A DNA stretch of 55,599 nt from CAYRWR01 sp964537555 (GTDB taxonomy: Bacteria > Spirochaetota > Brevinematia > Brevinematales > CAYRWR01): NCBI GenBank assembly GCA_964537555.1, contig CAZIAD010000020.1, positions 1-55,599 on the forward strand, given 5' to 3'. This document shows positions 9,616 through 17,373 of the stretch, piece after piece. Numbering within the stretch: position 1 is the first letter of the stretch; the number at the start of each line of letters is the position of its first letter. Position numbers and translations under genes: made by a program. The notes beneath the pieces are model-generated. The model did no database searches. It was given only the letters and a program-made list of their open reading frames with translations, and was not told the origin of the DNA.

Positions 9616-9993
9616 ATGGAGCTGAAGTTGAAAATAAGATATTTTATCACTTCTTTAATATGTCTTTTCGTATTGGCCAGTATGCTGTCCTGTACGGGAA
9701 AAAACAATCAGGACCCATTGGATGATAATGAGCAGGTACAGACTTATTATCATCCTCAGACCATGGCCTCTAAACCGGTCAAATCAGGAGATCATGTACT
9801 TTGCCCGGTGTCAGGGATCAAAATAACAGTCAGCGATAAGACTCCATTCTCAGAATATGAAGGAAAAAAGATCTATCTGGCCAACGAAAACAGTAAAACA
9901 AAATTTGATGCGGATCCGGAAGGATTCATGTTATCCCCGGTGGATGATCTGGAAGAAGATATGGAATCCGAAGAGGATTCAGCCAGGGATTAG
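9616..9993 (+). CDS. Second YHS/TRASH-like lipoprotein
   Basis: A 125-residue lipoprotein (signal peptide ending ASMLSC) whose domain starts HVLCPVSGIKITVSDKTPF and ends near DPEGF. It is clearly paralogous to the lipoprotein at 5833-6195: both share CPVSG, a K/TPxS-E-Y/F-EGxKIY segment and a final D-P. The tail is very acidic. It is divergent from the histidine kinase gene. A periplasmic metal-binding or sensing role is inferred. Confidence 0.7.
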   Translation: MELKLKIRYFITSLICLFVLASMLSCTGKNNQDPLDDNEQVQTYYHPQTMASKPVKSGDHVLCPVSGIKITVSDKTPFSEYEGKKIYLANENSKTKFDADPEGFMLSPVDDLEEDMESEEDSARD

Positions 9994-10046
9994 CTAAGAT
10001 CTCATTGAAAAAAATCATATTTAAACATGATAAATTAATCCTGATT

Positions 10047-10067
10047 ACATTATGAATAATGTTTTTT
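10047..10067. repeat. AT-rich inverted repeat followed by T tract
   Basis: ACATTAT (10047-10053) and ATAATGT (10056-10062) are perfect arms with a 2-base centre, followed by a T run to 10067. It lies between the second YHS-like lipoprotein and the DUF302 gene. It could be a weak terminator or an operator; the sequence does not decide. Confidence 0.4.
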
Positions 10068-10124
10068 GGTGTAGGCTTACATGTTAGTGTAAAAAATGTC
10101 CTAATCAACAAGAGGTGATGATGT

Positions 10125-10511
10125 ATGCAATATTCCTTTAATAAGATGACCCCTTATTCCTTTTCAGAAGCTATTGAAAAAGTGACAACAGCCTTGCAGA
10201 AACAAGGCTTCGGTATCCTCACTGAAATAGACGTGCAGGCTACTCTGAAGAAAAAGCTGGACGTGGATCATTTACCCTATCGTATTCTGGGGGCCTGTAA
10301 CCCTCCCTTTGCCTACAAGGCGTTGCAGGCAGAGCCTCTTATCGGTACCATGCTGCCCTGTAATATTATTGTACGAGAGCTGGAAGAGGGACAGGTACAG
10401 GTGGCGGCTATAGACCCTATGGCATCCATGCAGGCAGTAGAAAATCCCAGCCTGGGCATGATCGCCCATGAAGTGCGGAACAAACTCATGAAAGTGATAG
10501 AGGAGATTTGA
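10125..10511 (+). CDS. DUF302 family protein
   Basis: A 128-residue cytosolic protein with the pattern of the DUF302 fold: an N-terminal segment SFSEAIEKVTTALQKQGFGI, then ILGACNPPFAYKALQ and IGTMLPCNIIV. No signal peptide. The start follows an AAGAGGTGATG ribosome site. DUF302 proteins are common and often lie near metal or redox genes, but their biochemical role is not established. Here it lies downstream of the metal-related cluster. The family call is good; function is unknown. Confidence 0.85.
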   Translation: MQYSFNKMTPYSFSEAIEKVTTALQKQGFGILTEIDVQATLKKKLDVDHLPYRILGACNPPFAYKALQAEPLIGTMLPCNIIVRELEEGQVQVAAIDPMASMQAVENPSLGMIAHEVRNKLMKVIEEI

Positions 10512-10567
10512 TTTACGGGTTTTTTACTCCATCTATTTCAGTAAAAGTTCTCAATAATTCTCAGCCT

Positions 10568-10596
10568 AAAAAAAGCCCCCGCCATGATGCGGGGGC
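10568..10596 (-). terminator. Rho-independent terminator of the PorV-like operon
   Basis: GCCCCCGC (10575-10582) pairs with GCGGGGGC (10589-10596). Read on the minus strand the stem is followed by a T run (the A run at 10568-10574). It lies just after the stop of the PorV-like gene, and could also stop plus-strand transcription from the DUF302 gene. Confidence 0.85.
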
Positions 10597-10602
10597 TGCT
10601 TT

Positions 10603-11613
10603 CTAAAACAATATACTCACACTGAAGGTGTTCCTGTCATCAAAGCTGCTCATGATATCCATGGCATAGTCCACCTGGAAAGCCAGGTGATCTGCTATCT
10701 CGAAGTTCAGGCCGACACCAAAGCTAAGCCCTTCTTCTGTCCGTCCTATTATCTTATAACCGCCCCTGAGGAAGATAGTCTTCTTATAACTGTATTCCAG
10801 GCCTGCATTGAAGAACAGGTCATTGTCAGAGGGGAGCTCCAGGGCAGTGGATAGGAGGAACTGATGACGCACATCTCCGAAAATCAGGTATGACAATCCA
10901 AAGTCAAAATACCAGGGAGTATTGAGGGTGCTGGTACCGATCTGATTGTGTAAAGGTATAGCTATATTCCTGAATGAAAATCCCGCCCAGAAAGTATCGG
11001 GATTGCCTTCGGTCTTAGCTTTAAACACACTGGCCAGGTTTTTCAGTGCCAGGCCATAGATCATGCCCGCATCCAGGGCCATCATATTGGCGGTATAACT
11101 GCCCATTACTGCCTGTACGTATTTCACATTCACCCCCAGGGAAAGGTGTATCTTTTTAGCCAGTTCCTGGTCAAAAGGCAGAAAGATGTTATTAGCGTAG
11201 AGTAAGCCCAGTGAAAAGTCACTATTGGCATAGGAAGCCAGGCTGGCCCCGTTTACGGTAGCATCAAAGGCTGCCGTCTCCATCAATACCAGGGAAATCC
11301 CCATGATACCGGATCTTTTTCCCGGGGTGGGGAGGGGCATGGCAAACTGAAGGTTATTAAAGGTGGTCTCAAAGAGCCAGCTCAGGCGGTTGGCCCCCAG
11401 GGTGATACGGTCCAGGGTGGAGAGGGCGGCCGGATTGTGGACCAGGTTATTGATATCCCCGGGCTGGCTCACAGTAGAGTTGGCCAGGGAGCGGCTGCGG
11501 GCGGAGTAACTGTCTATCATCAGTACCGGGTACGAAGTCATACCATACTCAGCCCCCCAGGCAGTGATATTCAGAGTTAATAGTGTTATGAGAGAAAATA
11601 ATACTTTTTTCAT
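10603..11613 (-). CDS. PorV/UPF0164-like outer-membrane protein
   Basis: A 336-residue exported barrel (signal peptide MKKVLFSLITLLTLNITAWGA). It shows the PorV/PorQ/UPF0164 pattern: an N-terminal ARSRSLANSTVSQPGDINNLVHNPAAL segment (key residues A-R-S-L-A-N, then H/Y-NPAAL), many amphipathic strands and a final strand ending FSVSILF. The frame extends upstream, but the ATG at 11613 follows AGGAGG by 7 bases. It begins 10 bases after the large Ig-repeat gene, so the two are one operon. In other phyla PorV-like proteins shuttle or anchor exported proteins; a similar role for the neighbour is an inference. Confidence 0.8.
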   Translation of the reverse strand: MKKVLFSLITLLTLNITAWGAEYGMTSYPVLMIDSYSARSRSLANSTVSQPGDINNLVHNPAALSTLDRITLGANRLSWLFETTFNNLQFAMPLPTPGKRSGIMGISLVLMETAAFDATVNGASLASYANSDFSLGLLYANNIFLPFDQELAKKIHLSLGVNVKYVQAVMGSYTANMMALDAGMIYGLALKNLASVFKAKTEGNPDTFWAGFSFRNIAIPLHNQIGTSTLNTPWYFDFGLSYLIFGDVRHQFLLSTALELPSDNDLFFNAGLEYSYKKTIFLRGGYKIIGRTEEGLSFGVGLNFEIADHLAFQVDYAMDIMSSFDDRNTFSVSILF

Positions 11614-11623
11614 TGAGTGCCTC

Positions 11624-14600
11624 CTACTTAATGACCAGTACTTTGACAGTGGTGTTGATATCACTGCCCCGTACATTGACAAAATACCAGCCACTGCCTA
11701 CTGTGAGCCCGGTATTATTGAGGGTACCGTCCCAGGATATAAAGTCACCAATGTTGTAATAGGCACTGGGCAGCTGGGCTACCAGTTCTCCCCTGATGTT
11801 GTAGATAAATACTTCTGCGTTACCGGAACGATTGACTTTGATCTGGACTTCAGTAGTACCCTGAGCCGGATCTATCACGGAAGTGCGGGCACTAGCCGGG
11901 GCCAGGTCCTGCAGACTGAAGCTCACAGACACAGAGTTGGAGTTACCACTGGTATCCACAGCTACAATAGTCAACTGTACGGTATCCCCGTAGTTAAAGT
12001 CGGATACCGGGTCTATAATCACATTATAGCCTTTCTGAGCATTGGCGGTAATGGACGAGGCAGGGCCCTGGTAAGCAGGAAGGAATACTCCATTGGAGAT
12101 GACCGGGTTGTTATTTATGCTGACCTGGATCAGGTTGGAACTGACCCCATAATTATCGGACAGGGCGAAAGAGATAGAGCTGGCAATAGGGATGTCAGTA
12201 TCTCCCTCACCCGGGACTATATTGCTGATAGTGGGAGCACCTGAGTCCGGGGGACGTATCCCGAAACTCCAGCTGCTCTGGTTAGTGTTCAGCCCGCTGT
12301 CAGAGAGGGAGACCAGAACACCGTATGTAGATACAAAAGAATAGGCTCCGGTATAGTCGATGGTCACATCGTATCCATGGTTTACATTGCTCACTATGGA
12401 GCTGGCTGCACCGTTAAAGGGAGCCACGAACACTCCGTTGCTCACAGCCCGGTTGGTTATATATCCGGGGAATAGTACATAGACCTGGAGTTTATTGGAC
12501 AGTACTTCTACATCGTCAGAAGTCTCAAAATAGAGCAGGACATTGGGCTCCTGGTTGATGGAACCGGGAGCGGGAGTCTGACGGCTGATCAGGGGAGCCG
12601 TAGTATCTCCCCCCTGTACTGAAAAGTTCCAGTTTCCCGTCACCGGATTTCCCTGGGCATCTCTGGCCCAGACCAGTACCTGTACATAATCCAGGAAGTT
12701 AAAGTCCAGAGTGGGGTCGATTGTCACATTATAGCCCCCGCTGCCATCAGCGGCGGTAGATACAGTATATCCGGCCAGCTGACTGGAGTTGGAATACACC
12801 TGATTGGTAATGGGACTGCCGCCATCAGGGGTGGTGATGAGAGTGACCCTGAGGCTGTTCAGGGCCACGGCCACATTATCTCTCAGACCGAACTGTATAG
12901 CCGTATTTTTCAGCTGTCCGCTTCCGGCAGGACTCTGGTTCACGATGCTGGGATTGATATCATCTGCTTTGATGATAAAGCTGAAATTTGTAGTAAGCAG
13001 GTTATTGTCATTGTCTTTGGCTGTGACAGCTACAGTATTGGTACTGAGGTAAGGATAGTCATTTACATTATCTATGGATATATTTATTGTTGAGCCGCTT
13101 CCGGACATGGAACTCAGAGCACCATTGTAAGGAGATACAAATCCGCCATTGCTGAGAGCCATGCTTCCATTGATACTGACAAAAACACTGGCATTATTGA
13201 GGCTGGCATCATCACTGAGGCTTATACCCACAATTTTATTGATGGCCACCCCGGTCTGTCCCTGAGCCGGATCACTGCTGCTCAGGATAGGGGCTACATC
13301 ATCACTTTTAATACTGAATGAGTAAGAGGTACTGAGAGGATTGCCATTATTATCTTCACAATAGACATAGACAGACACAGTCTGTTCATAGTTAAACAGG
13401 GCTGTCTGGTTTACCAGCAGATCAAAGCCTTTACCGTTATTGGTCTTACTCATAGTAAATCCGGCTACAGCACTACCGTCTACCACTGCATTGACCCCGT
13501 TTATTTTGATGTCAATAGTGGAGGCATTGACCTGGGTGTCATCATCCAGGGTGAGAACAATACTGCTATTTCTGTTTAATCCGGTGCTGCCCGGTGCCGG
13601 AGTGCGTCCCGATATAGTGGGGGAGACGTCATCAGCCTTGATACTGAAGCTCCAGTTGGTAGTGAGGCTGTTAGCCCGTGCATCCTGGGCAGTGACCTGT
13701 ACAGTGACATTGGAGGCATAGGCAAAGTCTGTGACTGGATTGATCACAATGTCATAACCGGTACCGTTATAGGTGATGCTACCTATATACCCGGGCCTAA
13801 AGGCTCCGTTTTGTATCAGATAGGTGCTGCCTATACGGGTCTGTATCTGATTGGATACAATACCAATATTGTCTGCCAGCTGAAAGCTTAGGTTTACCCC
13901 GCGGGCCTGATTGACTGCTCCGGGAGCAGGGGAGGCATTGGCAAAGGTGGGAGCTATGTTGTCCGGAGTAATGCTGAAGCTGTAGTTGGTCATACGGGTA
14001 TTCCCGCTCAGGTCTTTTCCATATATCACTACCGGTACGCTGCTTTCAAAGGCAAAGAGGCTGCCTGAGCTCAGAGAGTATGAATAACCATCTCCCAGAG
14101 TAGTGACTGTATTGGAAAATCCATTGCGGGGAGTCAGGTTAGAGTAGGCCAGAATCCCGCCTATGGTGACCCAGATACTATTCTGTCTGACCCGGTCGTC
14201 ATCATGGATCTCAAACTGTACTACTGCATTGCGGCTTATCCCGCTGGCGCTGACTCCCGGATTAAAGTTATTAAGCAGGGGCGGGGTAGTATCAGGCTTG
14301 ATGGTAAAATAATAAGTCTTCTCCTGAGTATTCCCTGATTCATCTTCTACCGCAATACTGACATTGACTACCTGCAGATAGGAAAAGTCTGCATCAGGAT
14401 CAATGGTGATGCTGTAGTCTTTATTGGCAGTGTTGGTGACAATGCTTACGGCATAGCCCGGCTGAGAAGAGCCATTGGTAAAGGCCAGGTTTCCTTCTAC
14501 AGTGACGGTTATTTTATCACTTCTGATGGCTTTATTGTCAGTGACTTTAAAGGCAATGTTCACATCCCGTTCCAGTCCGGTGGCGGTATGGCCGGGGTTG

Positions 14601-15295
14601 GTGGCTGTGATGACAGGATTGATATTATCCGCCTGGATGGTATAACTATAGAATGTATCCAGGGAAGCGGAGGTAGCAGAGTTCAGACTGGCCCCGGTAT
14701 TCCAGGGAACGGCATCACTGTATCCGGCCGCGCTCTGGGAATATCGCCAGTAGTACAGCAGTTTGACGGTGTCCCCGGTGGCTACTTTCAGGGTGGACAG
14801 GGGGATGCGCAGCTCAGCCCATCCTCCCAGGGTCTCGGCATGATCGCTTTCACTCATGGCGCCGCCCCCGGACCAGGAGGAGCCGTTCCAGCTGGAGAAC
14901 TGCACATCCTTGGCCCCGCCGTTCATATTGTAGTAGCTGCGTACGCAGTAGTCCGGTAAGGTACCGGAGAAGGTAGTGCCGCCTACACCCCAGGGATCAG
15001 TGGTGGCTCCATAGGAATTGGACACATCCAGAGCTACCACCAGGTGGGAGGACAGGGAGTCTGAGACAGAGTCGCCGGCATATTTATAGAGGATATAGAG
15101 GTAATCCGGGTCATCAGTCACATAGAGGTCTGTGGCCGGGTTGCCATTAAATTCGCTGGCCGATGTAGAGTCCGGAGTAGAGCCCCAGCCTGCATCTTTC
15201 GTACCATCGATAGTGGGAGTAAAACTCCCGCTGATTGGAAAAGCATGCGCGAATAGCACCATAGTGAAGACTATGGTGAGGATACCATTTTTCAT
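11624..15295 (-). CDS. Large exported protein with Ig-like repeats and FlgD-type C-terminal domain
   Basis: A 1223-residue exported protein. After the signal peptide (MKNGILTIVFTMVLFAHAFP) comes a domain of about 200 residues resembling CBM9/glucodextranase-type beta-sandwiches (TIDGTKDAGWG, then LYILYKYAGD). Eight Ig-like repeats of roughly 105 residues follow, each opening with a D-x-x-x-P-x-I motif (for example DDVSPTISGRTPAPG) and ending xxFSI. The final 85 residues look like a FlgD-type Ig domain (IYNIRGELVAQL, WDGTLNNTGLTVGSG) ending VKVLVIK, as in many secreted proteins with C-terminal sorting-like domains. It is likely a cell-surface or secreted adhesin/glycan-binding protein. No catalytic residues are recognised. 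Confidence 0.85.
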   Translation of the reverse strand: MKNGILTIVFTMVLFAHAFPISGSFTPTIDGTKDAGWGSTPDSTSASEFNGNPATDLYVTDDPDYLYILYKYAGDSVSDSLSSHLVVALDVSNSYGATTDPWGVGGTTFSGTLPDYCVRSYYNMNGGAKDVQFSSWNGSSWSGGGAMSESDHAETLGGWAELRIPLSTLKVATGDTVKLLYYWRYSQSAAGYSDAVPWNTGASLNSATSASLDTFYSYTIQADNINPVITATNPGHTATGLERDVNIAFKVTDNKAIRSDKITVTVEGNLAFTNGSSQPGYAVSIVTNTANKDYSITIDPDADFSYLQVVNVSIAVEDESGNTQEKTYYFTIKPDTTPPLLNNFNPGVSASGISRNAVVQFEIHDDDRVRQNSIWVTIGGILAYSNLTPRNGFSNTVTTLGDGYSYSLSSGSLFAFESSVPVVIYGKDLSGNTRMTNYSFSITPDNIAPTFANASPAPGAVNQARGVNLSFQLADNIGIVSNQIQTRIGSTYLIQNGAFRPGYIGSITYNGTGYDIVINPVTDFAYASNVTVQVTAQDARANSLTTNWSFSIKADDVSPTISGRTPAPGSTGLNRNSSIVLTLDDDTQVNASTIDIKINGVNAVVDGSAVAGFTMSKTNNGKGFDLLVNQTALFNYEQTVSVYVYCEDNNGNPLSTSYSFSIKSDDVAPILSSSDPAQGQTGVAINKIVGISLSDDASLNNASVFVSINGSMALSNGGFVSPYNGALSSMSGSGSTINISIDNVNDYPYLSTNTVAVTAKDNDNNLLTTNFSFIIKADDINPSIVNQSPAGSGQLKNTAIQFGLRDNVAVALNSLRVTLITTPDGGSPITNQVYSNSSQLAGYTVSTAADGSGGYNVTIDPTLDFNFLDYVQVLVWARDAQGNPVTGNWNFSVQGGDTTAPLISRQTPAPGSINQEPNVLLYFETSDDVEVLSNKLQVYVLFPGYITNRAVSNGVFVAPFNGAASSIVSNVNHGYDVTIDYTGAYSFVSTYGVLVSLSDSGLNTNQSSWSFGIRPPDSGAPTISNIVPGEGDTDIPIASSISFALSDNYGVSSNLIQVSINNNPVISNGVFLPAYQGPASSITANAQKGYNVIIDPVSDFNYGDTVQLTIVAVDTSGNSNSVSVSFSLQDLAPASARTSVIDPAQGTTEVQIKVNRSGNAEVFIYNIRGELVAQLPSAYYNIGDFISWDGTLNNTGLTVGSGWYFVNVRGSDINTTVKVLVIK

Positions 15296-15370
15296 TGTAC
15301 ACCCCTCAATACTAAATCATTATCTTTTTGCCTAATCTCGGCATATTTCTCATTTACGCTCTTACAGCCC

Positions 15371-15384
15371 TGTAAGCGCTTACA
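15371..15384. promoter_or_regulatory. LacI/cre-like palindromic operator
   Basis: TGTAAGCGCTTACA is a perfect 14-base palindrome with a central CG and fits the LacI-family/cre consensus TGWAANCGNTNWCA. It begins 3 bases past the -10 box, over the expected transcription start, so a bound regulator should repress. It also overlaps a second inverted repeat, CTTACAG-CC-CTGTAAG (15361-15376). No LacI-type regulator is encoded in the window. Confidence 0.7.
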
Positions 15385-15387
15385 GAT

Positions 15388-15416
15388 ATTTTACCACCAA
15401 TGTAAACGAAAGTCAA
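15388..15416 (-). promoter_or_regulatory. Sigma70 promoter of the Ig-repeat/PorV-like operon
   Basis: On the minus strand, TTGACT (15416-15411) is separated by exactly 17 bases from TAAAAT (15393-15388), about 93 bases upstream of the ATG at 15295. A palindromic operator lies immediately downstream of the -10 box. Confidence 0.8.
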
Positions 15417-15508
15417 ATTACATTAGTGATCAGGTAGGGAATAAATATGCTATATATTGCGAAGCTGTGCTATAATAAAGGTAAATATGAAAGGGCCAGG
15501 TCGATAAA

Positions 15509-16012
15509 ATGAAAACCACTTTAAGGATTATGCTCATACTTCCAGTGATAATACAGCTATTGGGATGCAGCAAAAAAAATAAAGCAGAAGACTTTGAGAT
15601 GGCTATAGCTGATAATGATTTCAGTACTCTGATCAGTATGACCTATGACTCGACTCTGGAAAAAAAGGCCCAGGTTGCTCTGGATAACTATTTTCATTTT
15701 TTTTCTGAAAACCAGGTATCAGTGAATACCATCAATCAATATGAAAAATATATGGATACGGCCGTGAGTAATATGAAATCGCATCTTTTATCCAGAAATA
15801 AAAAAGTATTAAGAAAAACGATCAGGCATATAAATGCTTTACTGATATTTGAAGAAAAAGTACTGAATACCATGCAGTTTTCTTTCCCGGTAGATTCCAG
15901 GATGCAGAGCCTCAGAAATGACCTGGCTGCCTGTCGAGACAAGTGGGCACCCTCAGTGCTTTCCTTTGATATCAATCTGCTTATACTGATACTGGATGGG
16001 AGTGGGGAATAG
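15509..16012 (+). CDS. Hypothetical lipoprotein
   Basis: A 167-residue lipoprotein (signal peptide ending LLGC, Cys at about residue 20) followed by a mostly alpha-helical, charged domain. I recognise no family. It is divergent from the Ig-repeat operon and ends 4 bases before the flavoprotein gene at 16017, so the two are probably co-transcribed. Confidence 0.6.
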   Translation: MKTTLRIMLILPVIIQLLGCSKKNKAEDFEMAIADNDFSTLISMTYDSTLEKKAQVALDNYFHFFSENQVSVNTINQYEKYMDTAVSNMKSHLLSRNKKVLRKTIRHINALLIFEEKVLNTMQFSFPVDSRMQSLRNDLAACRDKWAPSVLSFDINLLILILDGSGE

Positions 16013-16016
16013 AACC

Positions 16017-17234
16017 ATGCATAAATATGATATCATCATAATAGGGGCCGGACCCGCGGGTTTATTTTGTGCGGGTAGTCTTAAGGATTCCGGACTCAAT
16101 ATGCTGGTCCTGGAGAAAAACACCCATCCCGGGAAAAAGCTGCTTCTGACCGGAGGGGGAAAGTGTAATCTTACCCATAGCGGAGACATCAGGGAATTTA
16201 TCACTCATTACGGCGGAAAAGAACGGCAGGTACGGCAGGCTCTCTATGCCTTTAGTCCACATCATTTCATAAAACACATGGAAGAGTCCGGGATCTCACT
16301 GCGGACAGATGAAGAGGGCAGGGTTCTGCCCCGGGATGGGGATGCGGATACCATACTGGATCTCTTAGTGCGTCAGGCTGCAGGAGCTACCCTAAACTAT
16401 GAGCAGGCTGCCCTCTCGGTGAGCCCTCAGTCCCCGGAGTTTGTAGTGGAGACAGACACCGGGCATTATTTATGCAGCCGCCTGATCATTGCCACAGGGG
16501 GACAGTCTTACCCCCTCACCGGATCTACCGGTGATGCTTATGCATGGGCCCGCTCTATGGGACATTCCATTGTAGAACCCCGGCCCGCCCTGGCTAACCT
16601 CATCATCCGGGACTTCAGGCTGCAGGATTGTGCGGGCATCACTCTGTCGCAGCGCAGCATCTGCCTTTATAGGAATGACAAAAAGCTGAAACAGGTAAAA
16701 GGGGATATACTGTTTACTCATAAGGGCCTCACGGCTCCGGTCATCCTCACTCTGAGCCGGGATGTGGAGGCGGGAGACCGGCTGGACATCGGGCTGCTGG
16801 ATATGGACAGTGAGGCCTGGTCAGCACGACTTCAGGAAGCCAGTCACACCCGTCCACAGACCCTCATCCGGAACTATATCCAGGAGCAGGGCCTGTCCCG
16901 TACTCTGGTAGAGGCAGTAATGAAAATGCAGGGTCTGGATAGTGCGCTCCCCCTGTCTGCCCTCAATAAAGATATCCGCAAGAGACTGGTAAAAGCTTTC
17001 TGCTCACTTTCCCTTACAGTGGCTAAACGGTCCGGATTTCGTACTGCCATGGTGACCCAGGGTGGAGTAGACCTGGCCGGGATCAATATACAGACCATGG
17101 AGTCCCGTATCCATGCCGGCCTTTATTTTATCGGGGAAGTCCTGGATGTGGACGGCGACAGCGGGGGCTATAATCTGCAGTGGGCCTGGAGCTCAGCCTA
17201 TGCCGCTGCACAGAGTATCCAGAAATCTGTTTAA
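16017..17234 (+). CDS. HI0933/YhiN-type FAD-dependent oxidoreductase
   Basis: A 405-residue flavoprotein of the HI0933/YhiN (BaiN-like) family. It has an N-terminal dinucleotide fold (IIIGAGPAGLFCAG), the LTGGGKCNLTH motif typical of this family, a second nucleotide motif (IATGGQSYPLTGSTGDAY) and a C-terminal GEVLDVDGDSGGYNLQWAWSSA. Its physiological substrate is not established. I chose the ATG at 16017 rather than an in-frame ATG at 15996, which overlaps the upstream gene; GTGGGGA precedes 16017. It ends 66 bases before the sulfite-reductase promoter. Confidence 0.88.
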   Translation: MHKYDIIIIGAGPAGLFCAGSLKDSGLNMLVLEKNTHPGKKLLLTGGGKCNLTHSGDIREFITHYGGKERQVRQALYAFSPHHFIKHMEESGISLRTDEEGRVLPRDGDADTILDLLVRQAAGATLNYEQAALSVSPQSPEFVVETDTGHYLCSRLIIATGGQSYPLTGSTGDAYAWARSMGHSIVEPRPALANLIIRDFRLQDCAGITLSQRSICLYRNDKKLKQVKGDILFTHKGLTAPVILTLSRDVEAGDRLDIGLLDMDSEAWSARLQEASHTRPQTLIRNYIQEQGLSRTLVEAVMKMQGLDSALPLSALNKDIRKRLVKAFCSLSLTVAKRSGFRTAMVTQGGVDLAGINIQTMESRIHAGLYFIGEVLDVDGDSGGYNLQWAWSSAYAAAQSIQKSV

Positions 17235-17300
17235 AATCTTTTTTCCTCATTTCATCTTTCGATTACTGTTTGCATTTTTCACGCATTAATTATCTAAACA

Positions 17301-17354
17301 TTGACAGCTCTTCGTTTATATTGTATACTATATAAACACTATAGCAATAGTAGT
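17301..17354 (+). promoter_or_regulatory. Sulfur-regulon promoter 1 (sulfite reductase operon)
   Basis: TTGACA (17301-17306), 17-base spacer, TATACT (17324-17329), then ACTATAGCAATAGTAGT (17338-17354), an ACTA-N9-TAGT element placed over or just after the expected start of transcription. The same arrangement occurs before the DUF2061 gene and before the ThiS-like gene. It drives the sulfite reductase/siroheme operon. Confidence 0.85.
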
Positions 17355-17373
17355 GTATAAAAGGAGGCAACTC

